Part shown: positions 17,246 to 25,635 of the stretch, piece by piece
Layout of the letters: each line of letters begins with the position of its first letter
Position numbering within the stretch: the stretch's first letter is position 1
Assembly (NCBI GenBank): GCA_947589235.1
Contig: CANQAX010000011.1
Coordinates: 1-32,119, forward strand
DNA length: 32,119 bases
Direction of reading: 5' to 3'
Source: an uncultured Clostridia bacterium
GTDB taxonomy: Bacteria; Bacillota; Clostridia; Christensenellales; Borkfalkiaceae
The notes under the pieces: generated by a model
Told to the model about the DNA's origin: nothing
Databases searched by the model: none
The model's input: the letters and a program-made list of their open reading frames with translations, nothing else
Position numbers and translations under genes: made by a program

Positions 17246-19055
17246 CCGTGTTCTCCTGTTCTGCCGCGGGCTGCGGTTGCGTCTCCTGCCTTTCTTCGGG
17301 GACGGCGCGCGGGCGGCGTGCCTGCGACTCTGCACTCAATTTCTTATATTCCGAGCTCTTCACGCCCTTCTTCTTGTGGACGGTCGCGCGGATCGAGCCG
17401 TAAAATTCCTTCTTCAATATCTTCTTGACGTTCGTCCACTCCTCGCGGACGAGCTTGCCGAGCACCTCGAACTCGTGTTCGAGGGCGTTGAATCCCGCCT
17501 CCGTCGTGAAGTCGTCGGCATCGGTGAGCAGCCCGTGCTCCTTGCGGAATGCCGTGAGGCGGGCGCCGAGCACTTCGCACTCGTGCATGGAGCTTGCGAG
17601 CTCCTTCCGCGCGGCGACAAGTTCCTGCCGCACGCGCTCCGTCTCCTTCCCCTTCTCGGCGATCTTCGCGGTCTCCTCGCGGACCTTTGCCTCGAATTCC
17701 GCCGTGACGCGGGCAATTTCCTCGCGGTTCTCCCTGCGGATCTTCGCGACTTCCTCGGCATGCGCCGCCTCCGCCGCCTCCGCTTCCCTGCGGAGTTCCT
17801 CGAGCTTCTGCTTGTGCTCCTCCGCCGCCCGCTCCATGTCCTCGCGGAGCTTGTCGTTGGCGGCGTTCAACTCCTCGATCTCCGACTTCAGAACTTCCTG
17901 TTCCGCTTGGAGCGCCTCGATGTTGCCGTGAAGCGTCTCGATCTCTGCGCGCGCCTCGGCGAGGAGCTTGCTGTCCCTCTCGAGCGCGGCGTTGCGCTCC
18001 TCGAGGAGGAGCATGTACTGCTCCATTCCCTCCCCCGTCTCCTCGATTCGCTTCTTGAGGTCGCGGATCGCCTCGACGAGCGCCTTCTGTGCCTGTTCGG
18101 CGCGGAACGCCTCCTCCTTCTCGAACTCCTCCTGAAGGTATGCCCCGAGCCCGAGCCCGTGTTCATACACGAGGAAGGCGGCGAGGACGGGCGGGAGGGC
18201 GAGCTCCTTGGCGGCAGCTTCGGGGACGGGCGCGAGCTTGGTCTCGACCCGCTCGACGGAATAGCCGTCCCTGCCGTAGGCGAGGAGGAACTCGTACAGC
18301 GCGACCGTCTCCTTGAAGTTCTTGTCCATGCGGAGGACGTTGGTCTTGGTTATCTTGTTCTTGATCTTGTCGACGCGGGCGACCTCCGTCATGATGGGGG
18401 TGCGGAGGAAGAACGCCACGCTCTGCTGGATCTTCTCCATCCGCGAGAGGCACTTCTGGCATGCCTCGTCGGCGGAGTTGGAGGGAGCGTCCTCCTGCTC
18501 GTCGACAAAGGTAAATTCGTAGGTGAAGCGGCGGGTCCCCGTGATGACCCGCTTCTTCGCGGTGTACTCGCCGCGGTAGGTGCGGAACGCCCGCGCGATT
18601 GCCTCCTGACGGTATCCGACAAAGTCCTTGATGCGCGTCAGAAGAAGGTACAAAAAGCGGTTCTCGTACACGGTGTAGTCGCTGAGCCGCTCGACCGTGT
18701 ACAGTTTATCGGGAATGATGTCCTCCTTGGGCTCCCGCGTGATGAGGTCGCTGTGGCGGGAGAGGTGGACGACGGACTCCTTGGAGATGTGCCGCACCTT
18801 TTCGATGGGCTGCACGTCACCGTTGGAGCGGATGAACTGGCGGTCCTCCTCGAGCGCCTTCCCGATGAACACGAGCCCGCGCTCGATGGCGGCGATCCAG
18901 TCCTCCTCCACGTGGCATACGTTGTGCACGACGACGACGGAATCGGGCTCGGCGGCGTTTGCCACCGAGCTTGCAAATGCGACGAGGGGGCGGTTTTCCG
19001 CCAGCTCCTTTTTCAATCCGCCGATCGCGCGGTACAGGGTATCTGCCTGTGTCAT
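17205..19055 (-). CDS. DUF2357/McrC-like coiled-coil protein
   Basis: The 616-residue cytoplasmic protein has an N-terminal part resembling DUF2357 domains of McrC-type partners of McrB: PIEKVRHISKESVVHLSRHS (83-102), then YTVYENRFLYLLL (127-139). From about 305 to 505 it is a long charged coiled coil (EERNAALERDSKLLAEA, EHKQKLEELRREAEAAEAAH). A helical segment with EFEVLGKLVREEWTNVKKIL follows and then a disordered acidic tail. I see no PD-(D/E)XK nuclease motif, so it is unlikely to be a restriction nuclease. It sits between the two intact AAA+ genes, 9 bp after one and overlapping the other, which is the classic position of a McrB partner. I infer a scaffold or adaptor that controls the ATPases. 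The DUF2357 call rests on motif resemblance only; the coiled coil is certain. Confidence 0.72.
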   Translation of the reverse strand: MTQADTLYRAIGGLKKELAENRPLVAFASSVANAAEPDSVVVVHNVCHVEEDWIAAIERGLVFIGKALEEDRQFIRSNGDVQPIEKVRHISKESVVHLSRHSDLITREPKEDIIPDKLYTVERLSDYTVYENRFLYLLLTRIKDFVGYRQEAIARAFRTYRGEYTAKKRVITGTRRFTYEFTFVDEQEDAPSNSADEACQKCLSRMEKIQQSVAFFLRTPIMTEVARVDKIKNKITKTNVLRMDKNFKETVALYEFLLAYGRDGYSVERVETKLAPVPEAAAKELALPPVLAAFLVYEHGLGLGAYLQEEFEKEEAFRAEQAQKALVEAIRDLKKRIEETGEGMEQYMLLLEERNAALERDSKLLAEARAEIETLHGNIEALQAEQEVLKSEIEELNAANDKLREDMERAAEEHKQKLEELRREAEAAEAAHAEEVAKIRRENREEIARVTAEFEAKVREETAKIAEKGKETERVRQELVAARKELASSMHECEVLGARLTAFRKEHGLLTDADDFTTEAGFNALEHEFEVLGKLVREEWTNVKKILKKEFYGSIRATVHKKKGVKSSEYKKLSAESQARRPRAVPEERQETQPQPAAEQENTDASEEEGDIGKVD

Positions 19056-19064
19056 GTCCGTTCC

Positions 19065-20345
19065 TTATCCGTTCCTTGCGATGCGCCGCACCGTCTTGAG
19101 GCAGCGGGGCATGCGCTCGGGTCCGAAGAGCTCGTTGAAGGTGTCGCACAGCGCCTCGAGGTCCGCCGCGCGGTAGGTCATGTTCTGCGTCTCGAGCTTG
19201 CGGAGCACCTTCTTGGAGAGAATGTCGTCGAGGGCGTCCAGCTCCTCCCCGCCGCACGCAACGTACACGGGAAGATAGGACGTGATCTGTTTCATGATAC
19301 GGTTGCCGAAGGAGATCTGATAGTTCTCGGCAAGATAGGCGTCCACCTTCTTGAGGAGCTCCATCGTATTCTCTGTGACGCCGATCTCGCGGACCGCCGC
19401 CTCGGCAAGTTCGCGGAACCGCTTCGCCTCGACGGGGACGCCGCGGAATACGGGCGCCGTGAAGGGCTCCGACTTGGTGTCGATGTTGATGACCATCGCA
19501 CGGTCATAGACCTTATCGGAGATGGCGAACGTCGAGTCGTCGTTGTTCGCCGTGCCGAGGAACCACATGTTCTCGGGCAGCTTGATCCTCCCGCCGCGGA
19601 GGTCCTCCGGGTCGTCCTGCCAGTGGTCGGAGACGACCTCGAGCAGGCGGGATTCGGCGTTCGGGATCTCGAGCAGGGACAGAAATTCCGCGAAGTAGTA
19701 CTCGACGCGGGCGATGTTCATCTCGTCGAGAATGGTGATGTAGATGTCCCCGCGCGAGTTCGCCTCGTAGATCTTCTGGAGGAGCAGCGTCTCGTTGAAC
19801 CGCTTGGTGAATTCGTTGTAGTACCCCAGAAGGTCGCTCCGCTCCTTCCACATGGGCTGAACGGGAATGACCGTGGAGGGGTTGCCGAGGAACTGCCCGA
19901 AGGCGAAGGCGAGCGACGTCTTGCCCGTGCCCGACATGCCCTGCAGGATGAGGATGTGCGAGACGGCGAGCCCCGCGATGAACTCGCGGATGATGCCGAT
20001 GTCGTAGTAGAGGTGCAATTTCCCCGCGGCGAAGTTGCGGAATGCGTCGCAGAGATCGCGGAGGTCGATGTCCTCGAACTCCGTCTTGGGACGGGTCGCC
20101 TTTTCGGCGTCGAGCCGCTTGAGCGCGTCAAACCGCGAGCCGCCCTTCGCCTCCCGCTCCGCCTGTTCGGCGCGGTCCGCCGTCTTTCCGAGCTGCCCCG
20201 CGAACTTCGCAAAGCGGTACTCGTTCACCATCACGACGATGACGATGGCGAGCATCAGCGCGACGACCGCCGCAATGTAGACGACGACAAGGACGGGCTG
20301 CGAGAGCGTATTCCAGATATCCTGTACCGAAATCAAAAGTTTCAT
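19065..20345 (-). CDS. Membrane-anchored McrB-like AAA+ ATPase (first of two intact copies)
   Basis: The 426-residue protein has one membrane helix (about 18-39) with a basic cytoplasmic flank, a charged linker (about 50-95), then a McrB/MoxR-like AAA+ module. Walker A is GMSGTGKT (136-143), Walker B is ITILDEMN (203-210), sensor 1 is GTANNDD (264-270), R282 is the probable arginine finger (DKVYDRAM), and the lid contains VYVACGGEELDALDD. All catalytic positions are present, so it should hydrolyse nucleotide. It differs from its paralogue mainly in the N-terminal anchor: one helix rather than two. Its start overlaps the stop of the pseudo-glycosidase gene (ATGA), giving strong translational coupling. 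That gene carries a degenerate third copy of the same AAA+ module. Confidence 0.9.
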   Translation of the reverse strand: MKLLISVQDIWNTLSQPVLVVVYIAAVVALMLAIVIVVMVNEYRFAKFAGQLGKTADRAEQAEREAKGGSRFDALKRLDAEKATRPKTEFEDIDLRDLCDAFRNFAAGKLHLYYDIGIIREFIAGLAVSHILILQGMSGTGKTSLAFAFGQFLGNPSTVIPVQPMWKERSDLLGYYNEFTKRFNETLLLQKIYEANSRGDIYITILDEMNIARVEYYFAEFLSLLEIPNAESRLLEVVSDHWQDDPEDLRGGRIKLPENMWFLGTANNDDSTFAISDKVYDRAMVINIDTKSEPFTAPVFRGVPVEAKRFRELAEAAVREIGVTENTMELLKKVDAYLAENYQISFGNRIMKQITSYLPVYVACGGEELDALDDILSKKVLRKLETQNMTYRAADLEALCDTFNELFGPERMPRCLKTVRRIARNG

Positions 20346-23300
20346 CGCTTCGTTTCCCTCGCGCTCTTTGCCTTGAACGCTTCCTTGCAGAGTTTATATC
20401 CCTTGCCGAAGATCTCGGCGAAGGTGTCGGCGAGGTCTCCCCCGCACACTTCGTCCTTCCACGTCTCGCGGACCCACGGCAGAAGTTCGGTCGCGAGCGC
20501 GCCGTCGAGCGCGTCGTTTGCGCTCCCGCCGCACGCGGAGACGACGGAGGCATGCAGCTCCGCCTTGTTCCAGAGAATGTTGCCGATGTGCGCGGAGCGG
20601 CACCGCTCGTCGAAGCGGTCCACCGACTTCCACGCCGCCTCGCCGAGCGGGAACTCGTCGCGCACCGACTGGCGGATGGCAGAGAACCGCTCGAACCCGA
20701 CGAGCTGGACGACCGTCTTTTTCTCGGAGGGCTCCGTCTCCTTGCACTTGGGCGAGAGCACCGCCGCGACCTCCGCGACGGCGGCGGGGAGCCGCTCGAC
20801 GCGGTCTTTATCCACCTCGACGACGATGCGGACATTGGGCGGAAGGGTGATCTCCGTCCCGTCGGGGAGCGGGACCGACGTCTTTCTCCGCGCGATGACG
20901 TCGGCAAGCGGGGTGAGGAGTTCCCCCACCTTGGTGAGATCGACGTGGCGGATGAGGGCGGTGTGCAGGAACACCGTCTCGCGGCGCGCCTGCGTGAATG
21001 CGGTGCCGAGCGACGTCGTGACGCTCGCCCGCTCCCCCTCCTTCCAGCGGAAGAAGAGGTCCTCGGGGCGGACGTACGATTCGCCGTTGTCGACATAGGG
21101 TTTGCGCCCGAAGTAGCCCGCGACCATGGCGCAGAGCGCGGCGCCGTCCCCTTGGGGGACGAGAATGAGCTGGGTGGACGAGAGCGCCGCGAGCCAGTTG
21201 CGGAGCTCCCCTTCCTCGACGGCAAGCCCGCGCTCCTTCGCATATTGCAGGCAATCGCCGAGGAGAACGGAATAGGTGAGGTGCTTGTCATAGAACTGCG
21301 GGACGTCGACGGGCGCGGTGTCGTCCTCGGAGACGGGACGGATCTCGAGGGCGGCTTCCGCGGCGCGGAAAGCCTCCTCGAATGCGCCGTCGCCGAGCTT
21401 CGACTCCGCCCTCTCCTGCTCGAAGTAGAACTTCGCCCAGCGGTTCATCTCGCTCTTGGAGCGGACGAGCTCGCGCTCGATGACAGCCGAAACGATTGCG
21501 CAGAGGGGCGCGGCGACCGCAAGGCAGGTGATGACGCGGAAGGCGATCCGCTCGAACAGTCCGCCGTACGACGAGATGAGAAGATACCCGAGGACGAGGC
21601 AGAAGAAGAGGAGCACGGGGCACGCCGTGAGCGAGACCGCCCGCATCCTCGAGAGCGTCTTTCGGTTGAAGTTCACGAAGAACGGCATGATGGCGAGCAC
21701 GCATGTGACGAGGACGTACAGGATCCACTCCACCGTGCTCACGTCGAACGCGTACAGGAGAGCAAAGTCGAGCACGTACGAGAAGATGAGCATGGTGACG
21801 AGCATGAAGAAGAGGAAGGCAACGGCGGGCATCGCATAGAAGATGCCCTTCCGCGTGAGATACAGCCAATCGGGCACCGAGCTCGCGCGCTGGTTTTCGA
21901 GACGGTTCTCGCGCATGCGGTCGGAGTCGGCGGCAAAGTCGCCGTTCGGGAAGAAGTCCGCCGTATGTTCGCGGACGGGCTTGCGGGTGACGCCCTCGAC
22001 CGACCTTCTGCCGCGGAGCTTGACGTCGAGCGCCGACGAGCACACATAGACGCGATAGGAGCCCCCCTCGACGTTCTCGGAGAGGGTCGCATAGTCAAAG
22101 GTCTTGAAGGCATCGCCGCCAAGCGGGACAGTGACGCGCTTGCGCTCCCCCGCCTTCAGAAAGACCTTGACGAACGCCTTCAATTCCTTCTTGGGCATGA
22201 CGCGCGAGGTGGACGGCGCGCCGATGTAGACCTGCGCGACCTCGTACCCGTCGCGGCGCCCCACGTTGCGGAGGGTGAAGGAGACGGAATTTGCCGACAC
22301 GGACAGCCCCGAATAGGCGAAGCGGGTGTAGCCGAGCCCGAATCCGAAGGGATAGCGGACCCTCTCCCCCGCCGTGTCGTAGCGGCGGTAGCCGACAAAG
22401 GAGCGGACCTTCGTCCGCCCGCTGTCGCGGTATTCCTTGAGACTGCGGAAGGTCTCGTCCGCGTGGTCATAGAGGGTGCGGGCGAGCCTTCCCGACGGGG
22501 AGATTTCCCCCGACAGGATTTTTGCGAGCGCCTCCGACGCATACGGACCGTCCTCGGGCACGAGGAGAGTCGCCGCAAGGTCGCGGTCGAAGGACATATC
22601 CGCGGGCATATCGCCGCAGACGAGCGCGACGATCCGCTTGCCCGCCCGCTTCAGCGCGTCGAGAAGCGCGAGGCGGTTGGCGGGCAGAAGGAGGGAGCGA
22701 CCCGATTCGTCGGGATAGAGGAACACGAGGACGAGATTCGCCGCGCTCGCGATGCGGACCGCCTCGGGAATGAGCGAATCGCTCCTGTCCGTCGTCCTGT
22801 CGTAGCCGCGGGCGCGACCCACGACCTCGAACCGCTCTTCAATGGGGGTGAGGTCGGCATATGCCTCGCCGAGCACGGCAATGCGCGTGCGCTTGGAGAC
22901 GGGAAGGGTGCGGCGGTTGTTGAGGAGGACGATGCACTCCTCGGCGATCTTCTTCCGCGCCTCGTCGGAGGGCTCCGTCTCGGCGGGGGTCAGTTCGGAG
23001 AGGCGGATGACGAAATCCGCCACCTCATCCGCCGCCTCATTGAGCTTTTCGTCCTCGAGGGCGCTGCCGTCGCGCACCGCCTCGAAGAGGTCGCGCTCGG
23101 TAACGCTGCCCTCGGCAACGTATTTGGTGAGTTGGGCGTACCGCCTCGAAGCGCGTTCGAGCGGGAGCGCCGCCCCGCCCAAGGTGACCTTTCCCCCGAG
23201 CAGGGATACCGACCGCGAGACGGGAGCGGTCCCCTCGCCGACGGCGAACACGTCCTTTCCGAAGTAGCCGCTGCGGATGTCCGCAAAGAGCGCCTCGTTC

Positions 23301-23848
23301 GTCTCGAGATAGCCGCTCCCCGCGCGGTTGGGCGTGAGGACGACGGCGTCGCACGGGGTCTCCGCCGAGGCGCGCAGGAAGGGCGAAATGACGAGGTCGT
23401 GCACCGCGGCGGGATCCTCCCGCCTGTCGAGATGCGCGGCTTCGGACGGGCTCAAAGAGAGCCGCGAGAGCGCGACCGCAAGCCCCTGCCCGCGGATCGC
23501 CTTCGCCATCTCCGCGCCGCATGCCCCCGAGAAGCGGGGGTCCTCCGAGAGCCCGCACGCGTACGGGTCGACCGCAGCCTTCAAGTCTGGCGTCACGATG
23601 AGGCGGGCGCCCGCCCTCCCCTCTTCCGCGGCGAGCTCCGCCGTCATGGCGCCGACGAGCTCCATGTTCCAACTGCGGACGGCGCACGGATAGCTGACCC
23701 CCGCGCGCTTGCCCGCTTCCTCGAGGGAAGCGCGCCTTGCGTCGGGGAGCCCCGCCTGTTCGAGCGCCTCGCGTTCGAGCCCTGAGGCGACGACCGCCAC
23801 CTTCTGCAGGGGCTCGAGTTTTTCGATGATGTCGCTATGCTTCAACAT
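20342..23848 (-). CDS. Double pseudoenzyme: degenerate GH3 fold, four membrane helices, degenerate McrB-like AAA+ module
   Basis: In this 1168-residue protein, residues about 50-290 match the first GH3 domain (GLSEDPRFSGACGAEMAKAI). The SDW nucleophile segment is replaced by FAVGEG (201-206), and the KH pair after the (S/T)L motif by SR (128-129). Residues 300-465 match the GH3 C-terminal domain (ECIVLLNNRRTLPV, KILSGEISPSGRL), and 495-615 the Fn3-like domain (YPFGFGLGYTRF). Four helices lie at about 672-697, 705-727, 737-760 and 768-790. Residues about 855-1155 align with the two AAA+ neighbours, but Walker A has become LVPQGDGAALC, DEMN has become RHVD, and GTANND has become VEVDKD. The lid is kept (VVSACGGSANDALDG, LADTFAEIFG). 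There is no signal peptide and the helix number is even, so both domains should be cytoplasmic. The start at 23848 overlaps the upstream gene by 14 bp and has AAAGGA ahead. Confidence 0.83.
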   Translation of the reverse strand: MLKHSDIIEKLEPLQKVAVVASGLEREALEQAGLPDARRASLEEAGKRAGVSYPCAVRSWNMELVGAMTAELAAEEGRAGARLIVTPDLKAAVDPYACGLSEDPRFSGACGAEMAKAIRGQGLAVALSRLSLSPSEAAHLDRREDPAAVHDLVISPFLRASAETPCDAVVLTPNRAGSGYLETNEALFADIRSGYFGKDVFAVGEGTAPVSRSVSLLGGKVTLGGAALPLERASRRYAQLTKYVAEGSVTERDLFEAVRDGSALEDEKLNEAADEVADFVIRLSELTPAETEPSDEARKKIAEECIVLLNNRRTLPVSKRTRIAVLGEAYADLTPIEERFEVVGRARGYDRTTDRSDSLIPEAVRIASAANLVLVFLYPDESGRSLLLPANRLALLDALKRAGKRIVALVCGDMPADMSFDRDLAATLLVPEDGPYASEALAKILSGEISPSGRLARTLYDHADETFRSLKEYRDSGRTKVRSFVGYRRYDTAGERVRYPFGFGLGYTRFAYSGLSVSANSVSFTLRNVGRRDGYEVAQVYIGAPSTSRVMPKKELKAFVKVFLKAGERKRVTVPLGGDAFKTFDYATLSENVEGGSYRVYVCSSALDVKLRGRRSVEGVTRKPVREHTADFFPNGDFAADSDRMRENRLENQRASSVPDWLYLTRKGIFYAMPAVAFLFFMLVTMLIFSYVLDFALLYAFDVSTVEWILYVLVTCVLAIMPFFVNFNRKTLSRMRAVSLTACPVLLFFCLVLGYLLISSYGGLFERIAFRVITCLAVAAPLCAIVSAVIERELVRSKSEMNRWAKFYFEQERAESKLGDGAFEEAFRAAEAALEIRPVSEDDTAPVDVPQFYDKHLTYSVLLGDCLQYAKERGLAVEEGELRNWLAALSSTQLILVPQGDGAALCAMVAGYFGRKPYVDNGESYVRPEDLFFRWKEGERASVTTSLGTAFTQARRETVFLHTALIRHVDLTKVGELLTPLADVIARRKTSVPLPDGTEITLPPNVRIVVEVDKDRVERLPAAVAEVAAVLSPKCKETEPSEKKTVVQLVGFERFSAIRQSVRDEFPLGEAAWKSVDRFDERCRSAHIGNILWNKAELHASVVSACGGSANDALDGALATELLPWVRETWKDEVCGGDLADTFAEIFGKGYKLCKEAFKAKSARETKR

Positions 23849-24416
23849 GTTCCGAAACAGTCCTTTCAATCGCCGTGTTCGTCCCGTCCGACTCCTTGAT
23901 GTCGTCGAACAGCCCGACACGCCATGCGATTGCACCGGCTGCGGCGGTCAATCCGAGCACCGCCGCGAATGCGAACAGAATCAATCTCTTCATCTTGCCC
24001 GAGCGCTTGTACCCCGCACGGCGCAAGAACACATATTCCTTTTCCCGCTCGGAGATCCCGTACTTCACGCGGACCTCGTTCCCCTCGACGGCGTACTCGT
24101 ACCCGTCCGAGAGCGCCGCCGTCACGCGGGCCTCCACCGAGGCACACTTGCGCGAGACGGCAACGTCCGCCACGGCAAATTCGGTGCCCCGCTCGGCATA
24201 GACGCCCTCATACTGCAGGGCATGCTCGGCGAGGACGTTCCCGTCGGCGTCCTTTTCCGTGAGAATGTAGCGGACCCCCGTGACGCCGATCTCGCTCGCA
24301 TTGAAGAAGTGGAGCGCGGCGCGGCGCTTCTCCTCGCCGAAGATGACATAGCGGGCGAGAAAGACGGGGAACCCCCCGCGGTAGGGAACGCGTGCGGCGA
24401 CCGATTCAGCTTCCAT
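23835..24416 (-). CDS. Small membrane protein with cytoplasmic beta-sandwich-like domain
   Basis: The 193-residue protein has an N-terminal soluble domain (about 20-120) and one membrane helix (about 144-169), then a short polar tail. The domain pattern (RYVIFGEEKRRAALHFFNAS, ILTEKDADGNVL, a GTEF turn, then a VEARV strand ending in DGYEY) resembles uncharacterised single domains in gut Clostridia, often beside a zinc ribbon and a membrane helix. Basic residues before the helix (RRAGYKRSGKMKR) put the domain in the cytoplasm. The start overlaps the preceding gene by 11 bp and has the strong site GGAGGGGG. Function unknown. The protein upstream has a similar domain, so the two may pair as adaptors for the ATPases or the pseudo-glycosidase. 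Confidence 0.78.
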   Translation of the reverse strand: MEAESVAARVPYRGGFPVFLARYVIFGEEKRRAALHFFNASEIGVTGVRYILTEKDADGNVLAEHALQYEGVYAERGTEFAVADVAVSRKCASVEARVTAALSDGYEYAVEGNEVRVKYGISEREKEYVFLRRAGYKRSGKMKRLILFAFAAVLGLTAAAGAIAWRVGLFDDIKESDGTNTAIERTVSEHVEA

Positions 24417-25107
24417 ACGATGACCCCCTCCGCCGCACGAAGAAGAACCGCACGACTGCTACCGCCACGGTGAGCAGGACGACGACGATGGTCGTCGAGC
24501 CGAGAAGGACGAACCAATCCCAGAACGGCAGCGAATAGACGGACGTGAACCCGTCGAGGCAGCGGAGCGTGAATGTGACGCCGAGCCATACGAGAAGGTC
24601 CACCGTGGCGGCGAGACTTCCGCCCAGCACGCACAGCCATGCCGCGAATTTTCCGTTGAAGGGACGCCTCTCCCGCGGGAAGGGCGTGTCGTCCACGCAA
24701 ATAAGACGCACGGAAACATAGTCCGCCCCTCTCGGAAGGGCGGTAACGTGCGTCATGAGTTCGTTATTGAAGGTTTCCTTTACGCCGATGACCTCGATGA
24801 TCTCGTTCGAGGCATTGTACACGAGGATCTCATAGCGGAGAAGGGCGACCCGCGTGCCGAGATCCGCCTGAAAGAACATCCCGTCCGGCTCCCTCCAGAT
24901 GCGATAGGACTTGAGGTAGCGCCTTGCGGAGAGCGCGGGCTCGTAAACGAGGATGGCGCGGTTGTCGTCGGAAGCCCGCCCGATGAGACGGTCGCGGACG
25001 GGAACGGTCGCGCCGTACGCCCGCATCAGGATGCGCGGAAAGAGCAACACCGAATAGAGGACGGCGAAGCAAGCCCCGAGTATCAGCCAAACAATCCAAA
25101 ATCCCAT
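24406..25107 (-). CDS. Three-helix membrane protein with cytoplasmic domain, first gene of the 17 kb operon
   Basis: The 233-residue protein has a helix at 3-23, a soluble segment of about 125 residues, and helices near 153-180 and 196-224, ending in a basic RRR patch. The positive-inside rule places the soluble part and the C-terminus in the cytoplasm. The soluble part has a strand pattern (VALLRYEILVYNAS, IEVIGVKETFNN, YVSVRLICVDD) resembling the domain of the next gene. I do not recognise a named family. The consensus promoter at 25114-25142 would start the RNA at or next to the A of this ATG, leaving no leader, and no ribosome site fits between. The mRNA is therefore probably leaderless, unless translation starts at M28 or further in. 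M28 would lose the first helix, which seems less likely. Confidence 0.75.
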   Translation of the reverse strand: MGFWIVWLILGACFAVLYSVLLFPRILMRAYGATVPVRDRLIGRASDDNRAILVYEPALSARRYLKSYRIWREPDGMFFQADLGTRVALLRYEILVYNASNEIIEVIGVKETFNNELMTHVTALPRGADYVSVRLICVDDTPFPRERRPFNGKFAAWLCVLGGSLAATVDLLVWLGVTFTLRCLDGFTSVYSLPFWDWFVLLGSTTIVVVLLTVAVAVVRFFFVRRRGSSYGS

Positions 25108-25113
25108 GGTTTG

Positions 25114-25142
25114 ATTCTATCACCTTCGCGCGCGCATGTCAA
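25114..25142 (-). promoter_or_regulatory. Consensus promoter of the 17 kb operon
   Basis: On the minus strand a perfect TTGACA (25137-25142), a 17-bp spacer and TAGAAT (25114-25119) lie directly before the first gene. Only CAAACC separates the -10 box from the ATG, so transcription should begin on or beside the start codon. No other promoter of this quality is evident inside the operon, where genes overlap or lie within 10 bp of each other. Confidence 0.82.
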
Positions 25143-25270
25143 GTTTTTTTATACCCCGTCTTTGCGTTTGTTTTTCGTGCCCGTTTTTCTACCCCCGCTT
25201 TTTGCCCCGCCTTTTGCCCTTGTTATTTTGTTCCCGTTTTTACAACCCGTCTTTTGCGTTTGTTTTCACG

Positions 25271-25413
25271 CCCACCCCCGTCCTTGCGGACGATTCGGCG
25301 GCAGGGACCGCCGAATCCCCGTCGCGCCTTCCGCGCTCCTGTCGCGGCGCGTTCACAGCCCACTGGGCTGCTGAACATGGTGCGCCGCTCCACCCCTCCG
25401 CGGGAGGGGGCAA
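25271..25413 (+). repeat. Interspersed repeat family C, 143-bp copy 1
   Basis: This copy appears identical base for base to 25636-25778. It contains hairpins CGTCCTTGCGGACG, ATTCGGCGG...CCGCCGAAT, CAGCCCACTGGGCTG and CCCCTCCGCGGGAGGGG. A diverged copy is at 7701-7829 and an inverted partial one at 32035-32119. No gene is contained. The 130 bp before it (25143-25270) are T-rich with runs of CCCGTTTTT and hold nothing I can name. Confidence 0.88.
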
Positions 25414-25463
25414 CGGACCTCATACCGCCCCGACGTGACATGTGTTGCATCTTGGCATACAAT

Positions 25464-25604
25464 ATGTCATGTCGAGCGTAGTCGAGACATCTCAACCTTA
25501 TTATCAAAGTTGATTTCCACCTTATTGAGCATGGATTTCTCGACTTCGCTCCGTAGCGCATTCGCCCAATGCTCATGCGCTACTCCTCTCCGCTCGAAAT
25601 GACG
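25464..25604 (+). repeat. Interspersed repeat family B, copy 2
   Basis: Bounded by ATGTCATGTCGAGCGTAGTC and CTCCGCTCGAAATGACGGG, whose ends are imperfect inverted repeats. The middle holds GAGACATCTCAACCTTATTA and GGATTTCTCGACTTCGCTCC. It lies between the two identical family C copies. Confidence 0.78.
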
Positions 25605-25635
25605 GGAAAAAGCAATTCTCTCGCGTTATGCCTTG

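Noticed and set aside
17205..19055. McrC-type restriction nuclease
   Set aside because: The N-terminal part resembles DUF2357, but no PD-(D/E)XK pattern is visible and the C-terminal half is coiled coil, so a nuclease call is not supported.
16953..23785. Long plus-strand frames opposite the AAA+ and pseudo-GH3 genes
   Set aside because: Same bias effect; the minus-strand frames contain Walker motifs and recognised folds, the plus-strand ones do not.
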